64,000 nucleotides of DNA, from the NCBI RefSeq assembly GCF_051062515.1, contig NZ_JAMXEK010000007.1. One strand, written 5' to 3'. The notes under the pieces are model-generated. The model was given only the letters and a program-made list of their open reading frames with translations. It was not told where the DNA came from and did no database searches. The position numbers were made by a program, and so were the translations under genes. The stretch's first letter is position 1; each line of letters opens with the position of its first letter. Source of the DNA: Aliarcobacter sp017996075. Its GTDB lineage: Bacteria > Campylobacterota > Campylobacteria > Campylobacterales > Arcobacteraceae. Positions 52,056-60,997 of this stretch are shown here, piece after piece.

Positions 52056-53708
52056 ATGAATGCATCAGATTTATTTATAAAAGCATTAGAAAACGAAGGT
52101 GTTGAGTACATTTTTGGTGTTCCAGGTGAAGAAAACTTAGATTTCTTGGAAGCTATGAGAAAATCAAATATCAAACTTATCTTAACAAGACATGAGCAAG
52201 GTGCAGGATTTATGGCTGCAACTTATGGAAGATTAACAGGAAGAGTTGGAGTTTGTTTAGCAACTCTTGGCCCAGGTGCAACTAACTTTGCTACAAGTGC
52301 AGCTTATGCACAACTTGGTGGAATGCCAATGATGATGATTACTGGTCAAAAACCAATTAAAAAATCAAAACAAGGAAGATTCCAAATCATTGATATCGTA
52401 AGAATGATGAGACCAATGACTAAATTTGCAAAACAAATTGTAAATGCAAATAATATCCCTTCTGTTGTAAGAGATGCATTTAAAATAGCTACTACTGAAA
52501 GACCAGGAGCTGTTCATATTGAATTACCTGAAGATATTGCTGAAGAGAAAGTAGATGCAGATACAACTATTTATCCAGTGCATAATGTAAAATATCCAGT
52601 TGCAGTTGATGAGGTTATTGCTGAAGCAGTTGCTATGATTGAAAAAGCAAAAAGACCACTTTTATTAATTGGAGCAGGTGCTAACAGAACAAGAATTGGA
52701 AATACATTAACAGATTTTGTTAATAAAACTGGAATGGCATTTTTCTCTACTCAAATGGGTAAAGGTGTTGTTGATGAAAACCACCCAATGTGTTTAAGTG
52801 CTGCTGCATTATCAAAAGATGACTTTGTTCACTGTGCAATTGAGAGAGCTGACTTAATTATCAATGTTGGACATGATGTTATTGAAAAACCACCATTTTT
52901 TATGTCAAATAAAGAGGGTGCAACAAAAGTTATGCATGTAAACTTCTTCCCAAGTGAAGTAGATGATACATATTTTCCACAAATGGACGTTATAGGTGAT
53001 ATTGCTGGAAACATCAAAAAATTCACTGATAAAATAACTGTTCAAGCTCACTGGGATTTTGATTATTATACAAGATTAGCAGATGAAATTAGAACAAGAT
53101 TGTCAAAATATTTTGGTGATAATAGATTCCCAATTTTACCTCAAAGAGCTGTAAGAACTATTAGACAAACTTTAGCTGCTGAAGATATCGTAACTTTAGA
53201 TAATGGAGTTTATAAAATTTGGTTTGCAAGAAACTATAGATGTGCAAAACCAAATACACTTTTACTAGATAATGCATTAGCAACTATGGGTGCGGGACTT
53301 CCTTCTGGAATGATGGCAAAAATGATAAATCCTGATAAAAAAGTTGTAGCTGTTTGTGGAGATGGTGGATTTATGATGAATTCTCAAGAGATGGAAACTG
53401 CAATCAGATTAGGTATTGATATGACTGTAATTATCCTAAATGATAATGCATATGGAATGATTAAATGGAAACAAACAGGTATGGGATTTGAGTCATTTGG
53501 ACTTGATCTTGGAAATCCTGATTTTGTTAAATATGCAGAATCATATGGAGCAAAAGGTTACAGACCAACTTCAGTAGAAGATTTTGAAAAAATACTTAAT
53601 GAATGTGTAAATTCAAAAGGGCTTCATTTAATTGACCTTGCAGTTGATTACTCATTAAATCACTCAATCTTAAACGAGTTGTTACCACAAAAAACTTGTA
53701 TGTTGTAA
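52056..53708 (+). CDS. Acetolactate-synthase-like ThDP enzyme
   Basis: A 550-residue thiamine-diphosphate enzyme. The N-terminal 'EGVEYIFGVPGEENLDFLEA' and the catalytic Glu in 'ILTRHEQGAGFMAATYGRL' lead the PYR domain; 'VCLATLGPGATNFATSA' follows. The ThDP motif is 'AVCGDGGFMMNSQEMETAIR' with 'NDNAYGMIKWKQ'. Length and the absence of an adjacent ilvN small subunit point to a catabolic (AlsS-like) type or a related carboligase. An aldehyde dehydrogenase gene follows beyond a terminator. Substrate is inferred. Confidence 0.8.
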   Translation: MNASDLFIKALENEGVEYIFGVPGEENLDFLEAMRKSNIKLILTRHEQGAGFMAATYGRLTGRVGVCLATLGPGATNFATSAAYAQLGGMPMMMITGQKPIKKSKQGRFQIIDIVRMMRPMTKFAKQIVNANNIPSVVRDAFKIATTERPGAVHIELPEDIAEEKVDADTTIYPVHNVKYPVAVDEVIAEAVAMIEKAKRPLLLIGAGANRTRIGNTLTDFVNKTGMAFFSTQMGKGVVDENHPMCLSAAALSKDDFVHCAIERADLIINVGHDVIEKPPFFMSNKEGATKVMHVNFFPSEVDDTYFPQMDVIGDIAGNIKKFTDKITVQAHWDFDYYTRLADEIRTRLSKYFGDNRFPILPQRAVRTIRQTLAAEDIVTLDNGVYKIWFARNYRCAKPNTLLLDNALATMGAGLPSGMMAKMINPDKKVVAVCGDGGFMMNSQEMETAIRLGIDMTVIILNDNAYGMIKWKQTGMGFESFGLDLGNPDFVKYAESYGAKGYRPTSVEDFEKILNECVNSKGLHLIDLAVDYSLNHSILNELLPQKTCML

Positions 53709-53721
53709 AATATACTTTCAT

Positions 53722-53753
53722 AAAGGGGCTTTATATTTAAAGCCCCTTTTTTT
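53722..53753 (+). terminator. Rho-independent terminator
   Basis: AAAGGGGCTTTA (53722-53733), loop TATT, TAAAGCCCCTTT (53738-53749), then T-run. Strong terminator between the ThDP enzyme and the aldehyde dehydrogenase genes. Confidence 0.93.
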
Positions 53754-53780
53754 AATCTTAAAATATCTAAAGGAGAAATT

Positions 53781-55172
53781 ATGAGCAAAATAGATGTTAC
53801 ATCGCCATTTGATGGAAAAGTAGTAGGAAGTGTAAATTTTAACACTTACGAAGAAGTTGAAGCTGCAATTGATTTAGCACATAAAACTTTTGTAAACAAA
53901 GATGGATGGTTACCAAAATATAAAAGAGTTGAAATTTTAGAAAATGTAATGAAAATTATGAGTTCTCAAGTTGAAGAGCTTACAATTCTTTGTGCAAGTG
54001 AAGGTGGAAAACCTTATATTGATTCTAAAGTTGAAATTCAAAGAGCAATTAATGGTATTAAAATTGCTATTGAGCAAATAGGACTTCAAGAAGGTCATGA
54101 AATTGCTATGGGACACACAGTATCAAGTGCTAATAGAATTGCATACACAATGAAAGAGCCAATAGGTGTTGTTGCTGCGATTTCTGCATTTAACCACCCA
54201 TTTAATTTGGCTGTTCACCAAGTAATTCCTGCAATTGCAGTTGGATGTCCAGTAATTATTAGACCAGCAACTCAAACTCCTATGAGTGCAATCAAACTTG
54301 TAGAGATTTTAAAAGAGGCTGGTTTACCAAATGGTTGGGCACAAGCTGTTGTTTGTGATAGAAATGCTGGAGAGTTATTAGTAACAAGTCCTAAAACTGC
54401 ATTCTTTACATTTATTGGTTCAGGTCCTGTTGGTTGGTATTTAAACTCTAAATCATCTCCAGGAACTAGAAGTGCATTAGAGCATGGTGGAGTTGCACCT
54501 GTAATTGTTGAGCCAGATGCAGATATTGAAGCTATGATTCCAGATTTAGTAAAAGGTGGTTTCTACCATGCTGGTCAAGTTTGTGTATCTGTTCAAAGAA
54601 TTTTTGTTCATGAATCAATTGCTGATACAATTGCTTCAAAAATAGCTGAAAAAGCTTCAAAATTGGTTGTTGGAAATCAACTTGATCCAAAAACTGAAGT
54701 TGGACCACTAATTAATCACAATGAAGTAAACAGAATTGAAGAGTGGGTAAATGAAGCGGTTACTAAAGGTGGAAAAATTTTAACAGGTGGAAAAAGAATA
54801 GGTGATTCTTGTTTTGAACCAACTGTTATTGTTAATCCATCTGATGATGCAATTATCTCTCAAAAAGAGATTTTTGGACCAGTTGTTTGTGTATATTCAT
54901 ATAAAACTTTAGATGAAGCAATTGCTAGAGCAAATCAACTAGATGTTTCATTCCAAGCAGCAGTATTTACAAAAAATATTGATACAGCTTTAAAATCTAT
55001 AAAAAGATTAAATGCAACAGCAGTTATGGTAAATGACCATACAGCATTTAGAGTTGACTGGATGCCATTTGGTGGTGCTAAAACTTCAGGATTAGGACTT
55101 GGTGGAATTCCAGACTCTATGAGAGAGATGCAAAATCAAAAAATGATGGTTATTAAATCACCAGTTTTATAA
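53781..55172 (+). CDS. NAD(P)-dependent aldehyde dehydrogenase
   Basis: A 463-residue aldehyde dehydrogenase. The catalytic Cys is C268 in 'HAGQVCVSVQRIFVH', the general base is E234 in 'ALEHGGVAPVIV' (usual form is ELGG), the NAD loop is 'TFIGSGPVGWY', and 'QKEIFGPVVCVYSY' is a further hallmark. The class is close to lactaldehyde/glycolaldehyde-type enzymes, but the substrate cannot be fixed. It follows the acetolactate-synthase-like gene but is separated by a strong terminator, so it may have its own promoter (ribosome site AAAGGAGA). Confidence 0.85.
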   Translation: MSKIDVTSPFDGKVVGSVNFNTYEEVEAAIDLAHKTFVNKDGWLPKYKRVEILENVMKIMSSQVEELTILCASEGGKPYIDSKVEIQRAINGIKIAIEQIGLQEGHEIAMGHTVSSANRIAYTMKEPIGVVAAISAFNHPFNLAVHQVIPAIAVGCPVIIRPATQTPMSAIKLVEILKEAGLPNGWAQAVVCDRNAGELLVTSPKTAFFTFIGSGPVGWYLNSKSSPGTRSALEHGGVAPVIVEPDADIEAMIPDLVKGGFYHAGQVCVSVQRIFVHESIADTIASKIAEKASKLVVGNQLDPKTEVGPLINHNEVNRIEEWVNEAVTKGGKILTGGKRIGDSCFEPTVIVNPSDDAIISQKEIFGPVVCVYSYKTLDEAIARANQLDVSFQAAVFTKNIDTALKSIKRLNATAVMVNDHTAFRVDWMPFGGAKTSGLGLGGIPDSMREMQNQKMMVIKSPVL

Positions 55173-55176
55173 AAAT

Positions 55177-55203
55177 AATTACTTAATTTATAAGTAATTT
55201 TCA
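55177..55203. terminator. Hairpin terminator after aldehyde dehydrogenase
   Basis: AATTACTT (55177-55184) and AAGTAATT (55192-55199) around a 7-base loop, then TTTTC. Moderate stem and short T-run. Confidence 0.55.
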
Positions 55204-55211
55204 CTCAACAA

Positions 55212-55271
55212 GAGTTTGCCACACTTGGTATCCCAAAATTTATAATTTTGACCAAGTGGGCAAAATTGTCT
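55212..55271. repeat. Long hairpin element of unknown role
   Basis: Outer arm TTTGCCACACTTGG (55215-55228) pairs with CCAAGTGGGCAAA (55252-55264) with one bulge; inner arms CAAAATT (55234-55240) and AATTTTG (55244-55250) pair around TAT. AAGAG/CTCTT extends the outside. The G+C-rich arm stands out from its surroundings. It lies 56 bases before ung and could be a repeat element or an RNA stem-loop. Confidence 0.55.
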
Positions 55272-55326
55272 CTTTCAAACTACTTATAAAAACAACTACT
55301 AAAAAATCAAAATAAAGATTAGATAA

Positions 55327-55974
55327 ATGACTTGGGAAGATATTATAGATTTAGAGAAAAAAAAAGATTACTATAAAAAGTTAAAAGAAGAGATTGATAA
55401 AAGATATGAAACTACTACAGTATTTCCTGAAAAACAAAATATCTTTAAAGCTTTTTCTTTAACAAAGCTTGAAAACTTAAAAGTTGTAATATTAGGACAA
55501 GATCCATATCATGGCTTTGGACAAGCTCAAGGTTTGGCATTTTCAACTCCAGCTAATATTAAAAATCCACCATCTATGCAAAATATATTAAAAGAGATAC
55601 AGAGTGATTTGGGCAAAAAATCTCTTTGTGAAGATGGAGATTTAACACCTTGGGCAAAACAAGGGGTGCTTCTTTTAAATACCATTTTAACAGTAGAAGA
55701 AGCAAAAGCAAAATCCCATCATAATTTAGGCTGGGAAGTTTTTACGGATAATATAATTAAATATATAAGCGACAGTTACGAAGATACTATTTTTTTACTT
55801 TGGGGAAGCCCTGCTATTTCAAAAACAAAATTAATAGATATAAAAAAGCACCATATCCTAACAGCTCCACACCCAAGCCCACTTAGTTCATATAGAGGAT
55901 TTTTTGGTTGTAAACACTTCTCTAAAACAAATAATATTTTGAAATCTTTAAATAAAGAAGCTATTATTTGGTAG
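55327..55974 (+). CDS. ung: Uracil-DNA glycosylase
   Basis: A 215-residue enzyme that removes uracil from DNA. The catalytic water-activating Asp is in 'VVILGQDPYHGFGQAQGLAF', and the second active-site motif is 'HPSPLSSYRGFFGCKHFSK'. Family-1 UDG length and motifs are normal. The stop is 1 base from the stop of the convergent YgbA-like gene. Confidence 0.95.
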   Translation: MTWEDIIDLEKKKDYYKKLKEEIDKRYETTTVFPEKQNIFKAFSLTKLENLKVVILGQDPYHGFGQAQGLAFSTPANIKNPPSMQNILKEIQSDLGKKSLCEDGDLTPWAKQGVLLLNTILTVEEAKAKSHHNLGWEVFTDNIIKYISDSYEDTIFLLWGSPAISKTKLIDIKKHHILTAPHPSPLSSYRGFFGCKHFSKTNNILKSLNKEAIIW

Positions 55975-55975
55975 A

Positions 55976-56323
55976 TTAATTAAAAAGATTCATAACCCTT
56001 GATTTGATTTTTCCAAGAGAGAGTTTTATGGCTGAATATTTCATAACTCTCGCTGTTTCTTTCCATTTAGTTTTTTCATAACATGGAGATGGACAGCTTC
56101 TGCATCGAGGTTTAATCTCATGAGGACAACCTTGTAGTCTATTAAAAGAGTAATTTATATCTTCAAAACATTTACTACAAAGATTAAGTTCCAAACTAAA
56201 TTTCTCATCTTTGTAATATAGTTGAATTAAAATATTTTTTTGCTCTTCGTGCTTATCTATACAATAAAGTTCATAAAATTTTTTGAGTACATCTATCTCA
56301 ATCTTGTATTTTTCATGTGTCAT
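55976..56323 (-). CDS. YgbA-family nitrosative-stress protein
   Basis: A 115-residue protein of the 'nitrous oxide-stimulated promoter' family (PF11756, E. coli YgbA). The Cys-rich core 'GCPHEIKPRCRSCPSPCYEK' plus 'CSKC' upstream would bind a metal or an iron-sulfur cluster. In E. coli, ygbA is repressed by NsrR and helps growth under nitric oxide. It is divergent from a Crp/Fnr regulator with 82 bases between. The exact biochemistry is unknown. Confidence 0.8.
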   Translation of the reverse strand: MTHEKYKIEIDVLKKFYELYCIDKHEEQKNILIQLYYKDEKFSLELNLCSKCFEDINYSFNRLQGCPHEIKPRCRSCPSPCYEKTKWKETARVMKYSAIKLSLGKIKSRVMNLFN

Positions 56324-56378
56324 TTTATATCTTTAATTTTACTTTATATAATATTTGCATACAATAATTAACAGACAA

Positions 56379-56392
56379 TTGATAGCAGTCAA
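56379..56392 (+). promoter_or_regulatory. FNR-type box between ygbA and crp/fnr genes
   Basis: TTGATAGCAGTCAA: the FNR/CRP-type TTGAT-N4-ATCAA with one mismatch. It sits directly upstream of the ribosome site (AAGGAG at 56394) of the Crp/Fnr gene and 56 bases upstream of the ygbA start, so it could serve both. Confidence 0.6.
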
Positions 56393-56405
56393 GAAGGAGA
56401 GAAAA

Positions 56406-57059
56406 ATGGATAGTATTTCAAAAAAATATGGAGATTATAAATATTTTAGTTTTTTAGAAGAGAAAGATTTAGATAAATTAAAAGATATATCTATTAAAAA
56501 AACATATAAAAAGGATGAAATATTATTTTACAAAGGTGATGAGTCAAAATATCTTCATCTTTTAGTTTCTGGAATTGTAAAGCTTTATACTCATGATTTT
56601 AAAGATAATGAGGTTGTAATTCACAATTTGATTGGTCCTGCACTTATTGCTGAAATTATGAATTATGAAGAGATGGATTTTTTAGCAAATTGTGCATTTG
56701 AGACTGATGCCGAAGTTATTTTAATAGATTATAAAAAGTTTAAAGAGGAGTTTTTGCAAAAACCAGAGATTTCAATGTTTTTTATAAAATCATTAACAAA
56801 AAAGATAAAATTTTTACAAAATTTCATAGATTATAATGTAAGTCTAAATAGTATGGAAAAGATTGCAAAATTTTTATATGAAAACGAGGAACTTCTTAAA
56901 ACTCTAAAACAGGTAAAAATAGCTCAAATATTAAATATTACTCCAGAAACTTTTTCAAGACAGTTAGCAAAACTAAAAAAAGAGAATATTATAGAGAATG
57001 AAAAAGGGTATATAAAGATTTTAGATTATAAAAAAATACAAAATTTTATAAGCAATTAA
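56406..57059 (+). CDS. Crp/Fnr-family regulator (Dnr/NssR-like)
   Basis: A 217-residue regulator. The N-terminal cyclic-nucleotide-like domain holds 'ILFYKGDESKYLHLLVSGIV'; the C-terminal helix-turn-helix is 'AQILNITPETFSRQLAKLKK'. There is no N-terminal cysteine cluster, so it is not an oxygen-sensing 4Fe-4S Fnr; it fits the Dnr/NssR branch that responds to nitric oxide. I start at ATG 56406, 6 bases after AAGGAGAG. It is divergent from ygbA across a 14-base FNR-type box, which suggests direct control of that gene and itself. Campylobacter NssR controls nitrosative defence genes in the same way. Confidence 0.8.
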   Translation: MDSISKKYGDYKYFSFLEEKDLDKLKDISIKKTYKKDEILFYKGDESKYLHLLVSGIVKLYTHDFKDNEVVIHNLIGPALIAEIMNYEEMDFLANCAFETDAEVILIDYKKFKEEFLQKPEISMFFIKSLTKKIKFLQNFIDYNVSLNSMEKIAKFLYENEELLKTLKQVKIAQILNITPETFSRQLAKLKKENIIENEKGYIKILDYKKIQNFISN

Positions 57060-57072
57060 TATAAGGATAGCG

Positions 57073-57810
57073 ATGAAAATTTTATTTTCTCCTAGTGAGA
57101 CAAAAAATAGTGGTGGAGTTGAAAAGATTTTTGATGAAAATAGCTTTATATTTCCACAGCTTTTTAATAAAAGAGTTGAAATAATAAACTCTTATAACGA
57201 GTTTTTAAAAACTGCTTCAATATCACAATTGGAAAAACTTTTTGGTACAAAAAAAAGTGATGTAATAGAAAAATATAGACAAGATATTTTTAAAAGCCCA
57301 CTTTTAAAAGCAATACAAAGATATGAAGGTGTTGCTTATGATTATTTGTCTTACAATAATTTAGAAAAAAGTTCACAAAAATATATAGATGATAATGTTT
57401 TGATTTTTTCAAATCTTTTTGGAGTGCTAAAAGCAAGTGATGTCATACCAGATTACAAACTAAAGCAAGGTGAAAGTTTTTATGATTTAAAAATAGATAA
57501 ATTTTATAATGATAATTTTAGTAAAGAACTTGATAAATATTTGGAAAATGATGATATTTTGGATTTAAGAGCTGGATTTTATGAGAAGTTTTATGTTATA
57601 AAAAAACCATATAAAACATTGAAGTTTATAAAAGATGGCAAAGTTGTAAGTCATTTTGCAAAGGCTTATAGGGGAGAAATTTTAAAAATTATTGCACAAA
57701 ATGATATAAAAACTTTTGATCATTTTATGAATTTGGAGTTGAAAAATCTAAAACTTGAAGAAATAAAAGAGCAAAAATTAAAAACAGAAATTGTTTATAG
57801 CATAATATAA
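57073..57810 (+). CDS. yaaA: Peroxide-stress protein YaaA (DUF328)
   Basis: A 245-residue protein of the YaaA/DUF328 family. 'MKILFSPSETKNSGG' opens the protein; 'AIQRYEGVAYDYL', 'FSNLFGVLKASDVIPDYKL' and 'AKAYRGEILKIIAQ' are family signatures. In E. coli YaaA lowers free iron during hydrogen peroxide stress and limits DNA damage. It is 13 bases after the Crp/Fnr gene on the same strand and likely co-transcribed, again pointing to a stress cluster. Confidence 0.92.
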   Translation: MKILFSPSETKNSGGVEKIFDENSFIFPQLFNKRVEIINSYNEFLKTASISQLEKLFGTKKSDVIEKYRQDIFKSPLLKAIQRYEGVAYDYLSYNNLEKSSQKYIDDNVLIFSNLFGVLKASDVIPDYKLKQGESFYDLKIDKFYNDNFSKELDKYLENDDILDLRAGFYEKFYVIKKPYKTLKFIKDGKVVSHFAKAYRGEILKIIAQNDIKTFDHFMNLELKNLKLEEIKEQKLKTEIVYSII

Positions 57811-57819
57811 AGGTAAAAA

Positions 57820-58785
57820 ATGAAACCATTTCAAGGCTTTTTAATACAAAAAGATGGAACCGCACAAGAGATAAAATATAATGATATAGATAGTGTGGAT
57901 AAAGAAAATAAAATTTTGTGGTTGCATTTTGACTATACGAGTAAAGAAGCAAAAAATTGGATTAGAAATAGCAGTAATATTGATACAGTTGCAGTTGAAG
58001 CACTTTTAACAGATGAAACAAGACCAAGAACTATTGTTTTAAATGATGCGTTACTTATTGCTTTAAGAGGTGTAAATTTAGAACCAAATTCAAAACCAGA
58101 AAAGATGATATCTATTCGTATTTTTATCTCTTCAAATGTGATTATTTCAACAAGTAGAAAAAATATTCTATCTGTAATAGAAATAAGTGAAAATTTAAAA
58201 AAAGGAAAAGGTGTAAAAAGCTCTTCTGAATTTTTGGTTGAGCTAACTTATAGAATGATTGATAGAATGGATAGTGTAATAGATAAGATAGAAGATAGAG
58301 CAGATTTCTTAGAAGAAAATATTATAGAATCTGAACATAATACTGCGTTTAGAACAGAAATATTAAAAATTAGAAGAGAGAGTATTATTTTAAAAAGGTA
58401 TTTAACTCCTCAAAAAGAGGCATTAGTTAAACTTTATAATGAAAAATTGTCATGGATAGATGATTATCAAAAAATTGAATTAAGAGAGACAACTGATCAG
58501 TTAATCAGGCATATTGAAGAACTTGATACAATAAGAGATAAAGTTATACTTTTTCAAGAAGAGCTTGTAAATAGTTTAACAGAGCAGATGAATAAAAAAA
58601 TGTATATTTTATCAATTTTATCTGCAATATTTTTGCCACTTACTTTTTTGACAGGACTTTTAGGAATAAATGTTGGAGGAATTCCTGGAGCAAATCATGA
58701 AAATGCTTTTTATATATTTATAATTATTTTGGTTTGTGTAGTAGGTTTTCAGTTTTTGATTTTTAAGAAGAATAAGTGGATTTGA
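57820..58785 (+). CDS. CorA/ZntB-family divalent-metal transporter
   Basis: A 321-residue protein. A large soluble N-terminal domain precedes two C-terminal helices. The loop between them is 'FLTGLLGINVGGIPGANHEN', the ZntB form of the signature; canonical CorA has GMN there. ZntB exports or imports zinc. It ends with a basic tail. It lies 9 bases after yaaA and could be part of the same stress/metal unit. Metal identity is inferred from the loop. Confidence 0.85.
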   Translation: MKPFQGFLIQKDGTAQEIKYNDIDSVDKENKILWLHFDYTSKEAKNWIRNSSNIDTVAVEALLTDETRPRTIVLNDALLIALRGVNLEPNSKPEKMISIRIFISSNVIISTSRKNILSVIEISENLKKGKGVKSSSEFLVELTYRMIDRMDSVIDKIEDRADFLEENIIESEHNTAFRTEILKIRRESIILKRYLTPQKEALVKLYNEKLSWIDDYQKIELRETTDQLIRHIEELDTIRDKVILFQEELVNSLTEQMNKKMYILSILSAIFLPLTFLTGLLGINVGGIPGANHENAFYIFIIILVCVVGFQFLIFKKNKWI

Positions 58786-58812
58786 ATAAATATATTTAAT
58801 TATAATTTAGAA

Positions 58813-59913
58813 CTATATTAAAGCAACTTTATCTTTTTTATCTAAAAACCAAACAAAGATAAAAGAGATTAAGGCAAAAATAGCACTAAATAAAAATAGG
58901 TACTCTCCATAAGTAGCACCTGCAAGAAATGCACCTACAAATCCACCTAAACCATATCCAACACCAAACATAAACTGTTGAGCTAGTTTTTTATTGTCAT
59001 AAAGTGAGTATAGATAAATTACAACAGCACTATGAAAAAGTGCAAATGAAAATGCATGAATAGCTTGAGTAAAATATACTATTTCTAAATTATCAGGGTA
59101 TAAATATAAAAGTAACCACCTAAATATAGTTATTCCTACACAAAACTTTATGATTGTTAAAAGATTATTTTTTAAAATAGGTGCTTGAAAATATAACATC
59201 AAAATCTCACATATTACGCCAAAAGCCCAAAGATAAGATATAGTTTCTAAAGATAATCCATACTTTAGTTCGTAGATAGTAAAAAAGTTGTAAAATCCAC
59301 CAAAGCTAACTTGCATAAAAAATATACTAGCCCAAAATGCCCAATGTTTTAAAAATGAAAAGACTTCATCTCCTGTTTGATTAATTTTAGCCTCTAAATC
59401 ATTTTTCAAAAGAAGCAGCGCAAATATTACAGTTAATACTACAATTGCTAAATAATAGTGAAGAGCTATAAATGGAGATGTCAAGAATTTTGCTAAAACT
59501 AAGGCAATAAGCATAAACCCAATAGAGCCAAAAAGTCTAGCTTTTCCGTATCTCTCTTTTCCTAATACAGTTACAGTGGTTACTTCTAAATATGGTAAAA
59601 TCAAAGATAAACAAGCAGCTAAAAAAGCATTGTTTAACATAAAAATATAAAAATGTTCAATTGTTATATAAAATAGAGTAACAGCTAAAACTGTTAAAAA
59701 TAGAGCTTTTTTAAACATTGATTTGTTTAAATTTATATGTTTTAAAAATAAAAATGGCATAGCAAACTTCATTAAAGGAGCAACAGCTAATATAATACCA
59801 ATATCAAAAGCACTATATCCAATATCATTTAATACTTTTGGTAAAAATATTACATATACACCAACTGCAGCAAAGTAAAAAAAGTAAAATGCTGAAATAT
59901 TAAAAAATAGCAT
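58813..59913 (-). CDS. MFS transporter, 3-phenylpropionate/HcaT-like type
   Basis: A 366-residue, 12-helix transporter. The N-terminal 'SAFYFFYFAAVGVYVIFLPK' and 'GILILAVAPLMKFAMPF'-type pattern match the MFS_1-like/HcaT (phenylpropionate permease) family. Substrate unknown. It starts immediately after the RDD gene (stop at 59914) on the same strand, and both appear to be part of the run secG-frr-pyrE-RDD-MFS. Confidence 0.75.
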   Translation of the reverse strand: MLFFNISAFYFFYFAAVGVYVIFLPKVLNDIGYSAFDIGIILAVAPLMKFAMPFLFLKHINLNKSMFKKALFLTVLAVTLFYITIEHFYIFMLNNAFLAACLSLILPYLEVTTVTVLGKERYGKARLFGSIGFMLIALVLAKFLTSPFIALHYYLAIVVLTVIFALLLLKNDLEAKINQTGDEVFSFLKHWAFWASIFFMQVSFGGFYNFFTIYELKYGLSLETISYLWAFGVICEILMLYFQAPILKNNLLTIIKFCVGITIFRWLLLYLYPDNLEIVYFTQAIHAFSFALFHSAVVIYLYSLYDNKKLAQQFMFGVGYGLGGFVGAFLAGATYGEYLFLFSAIFALISFIFVWFLDKKDKVALI

Positions 59914-60387
59914 TTATTGTTCTATTATTTTTGTATTTGAAACTATGTCTTGGAATGTTTTTTTTTCTTTGTTTACAAAGGGAGTAAATATAAAAAATAT
60001 TGAGATTATAGAAAAAAGTGTTGCTGAATATCTTATAATAGCTTGTAAAACAGATACTCGATTTCCAGTTTTACCATCAACAAGTTTCAAGTCATAAGCT
60101 TTTAATCCTGGAGTTTGACCATTTTTTAGCCAAAAAATAGCAATAATGATAAAGTGAATAGCAAAAATAATACCCCAACCTAAGCTTCTATTCTGCGCAA
60201 ACTCTTGACCACTTCCCATTACAATGTATATAACTATATATAAAATAGGAGTAGTTATTAAGAAAGTATCAGTCAAAAAGGCTTTAAATCTTTTTGCTAT
60301 TGATACAAAATTTAAAGATGAGTGTAAAACTTTTTTTGGAATATTTTTCTCTATTCTATTTTGTTTTACATCTCTCCATTTTGACAT
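59914..60387 (-). CDS. RDD-family membrane protein
   Basis: A 157-residue membrane protein of the RDD family (PF06271). The conserved 'IAKRFKAFLTDTFLI' near residue 31 replaces the usual 'RxxAxxxD' with a similar arrangement of basic residues and Asp, and 'GQTPGLKAYDLKLVDGKTG' near residue 93 is the second hallmark. Three membrane segments are visible. Role unknown; RDD proteins include ion exchangers. Its start overlaps the pyrE stop by 1 base. Confidence 0.8.
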   Translation of the reverse strand: MSKWRDVKQNRIEKNIPKKVLHSSLNFVSIAKRFKAFLTDTFLITTPILYIVIYIVMGSGQEFAQNRSLGWGIIFAIHFIIIAIFWLKNGQTPGLKAYDLKLVDGKTGNRVSVLQAIIRYSATLFSIISIFFIFTPFVNKEKKTFQDIVSNTKIIEQ

Positions 60388-60995
60388 TAGTTTCCTCTGC
60401 TACCAGGTTTAATAGCAACACTACCATCTTTACAAAGTGGACAGTTATCTGCACTATACATCTCAAATGCAAAATCTGCTAATGCAAAAAGTGGTTTGTC
60501 AAGTGGTAGTTTACAGTTATCTTTTCTTGATAATTCACTTCCCACTCTTTGACAAAAACCTCTATTTGCTAAAGCTGCATAAGCCACAACTTCACCACCA
60601 CCTTTTACGATTTCTCTTGCTGCTTCTAAAGCACTTCCGCCAGTTGTAATAATATCTTCACAAACAAGATATTTTTCACCAGGTTTTACTTCAAAACCTC
60701 TTCGTATAGTCATCTCACCATCAGCTCTTTCTGCAAAAATAAATCTTACATCCAAAGCAGTTGCAAGTGCAAAACCAGCTATTAATCCCCCAAGTGCAGG
60801 AGCACAAACTGCATCAATTTTAATTCCTGATTTTTTAATCTCAATAGCTAAAGCTTCAGCAAGAAGTTTTGCTGTTTTTGGATCTTCCAAAACTTTTGCA
60901 CTTTGAAGATAAAATTGTGAATGGTTACCGCTACTTAATTTAAAGTGACCTTCTAATAAGGCATTAGCATCTTTGTATATTTGTTCTATATTCAT
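60387..60995 (-). CDS. pyrE: Orotate phosphoribosyltransferase
   Basis: A 202-residue enzyme of pyrimidine synthesis that joins orotate and PRPP. The PRPP-binding loop is 'YLVCEDIITTGGSALEA' near residue 109, and 'GHFKLSSGNHSQFYLQSAKV' is the N-terminal signature of the type with 200 residues. It is spaced 2 bases from frr and overlaps the RDD gene by 1 base; all are co-transcribed. Confidence 0.94.
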   Translation of the reverse strand: MNIEQIYKDANALLEGHFKLSSGNHSQFYLQSAKVLEDPKTAKLLAEALAIEIKKSGIKIDAVCAPALGGLIAGFALATALDVRFIFAERADGEMTIRRGFEVKPGEKYLVCEDIITTGGSALEAAREIVKGGGEVVAYAALANRGFCQRVGSELSRKDNCKLPLDKPLFALADFAFEMYSADNCPLCKDGSVAIKPGSRGN

Positions 60996-60997
60996 AA

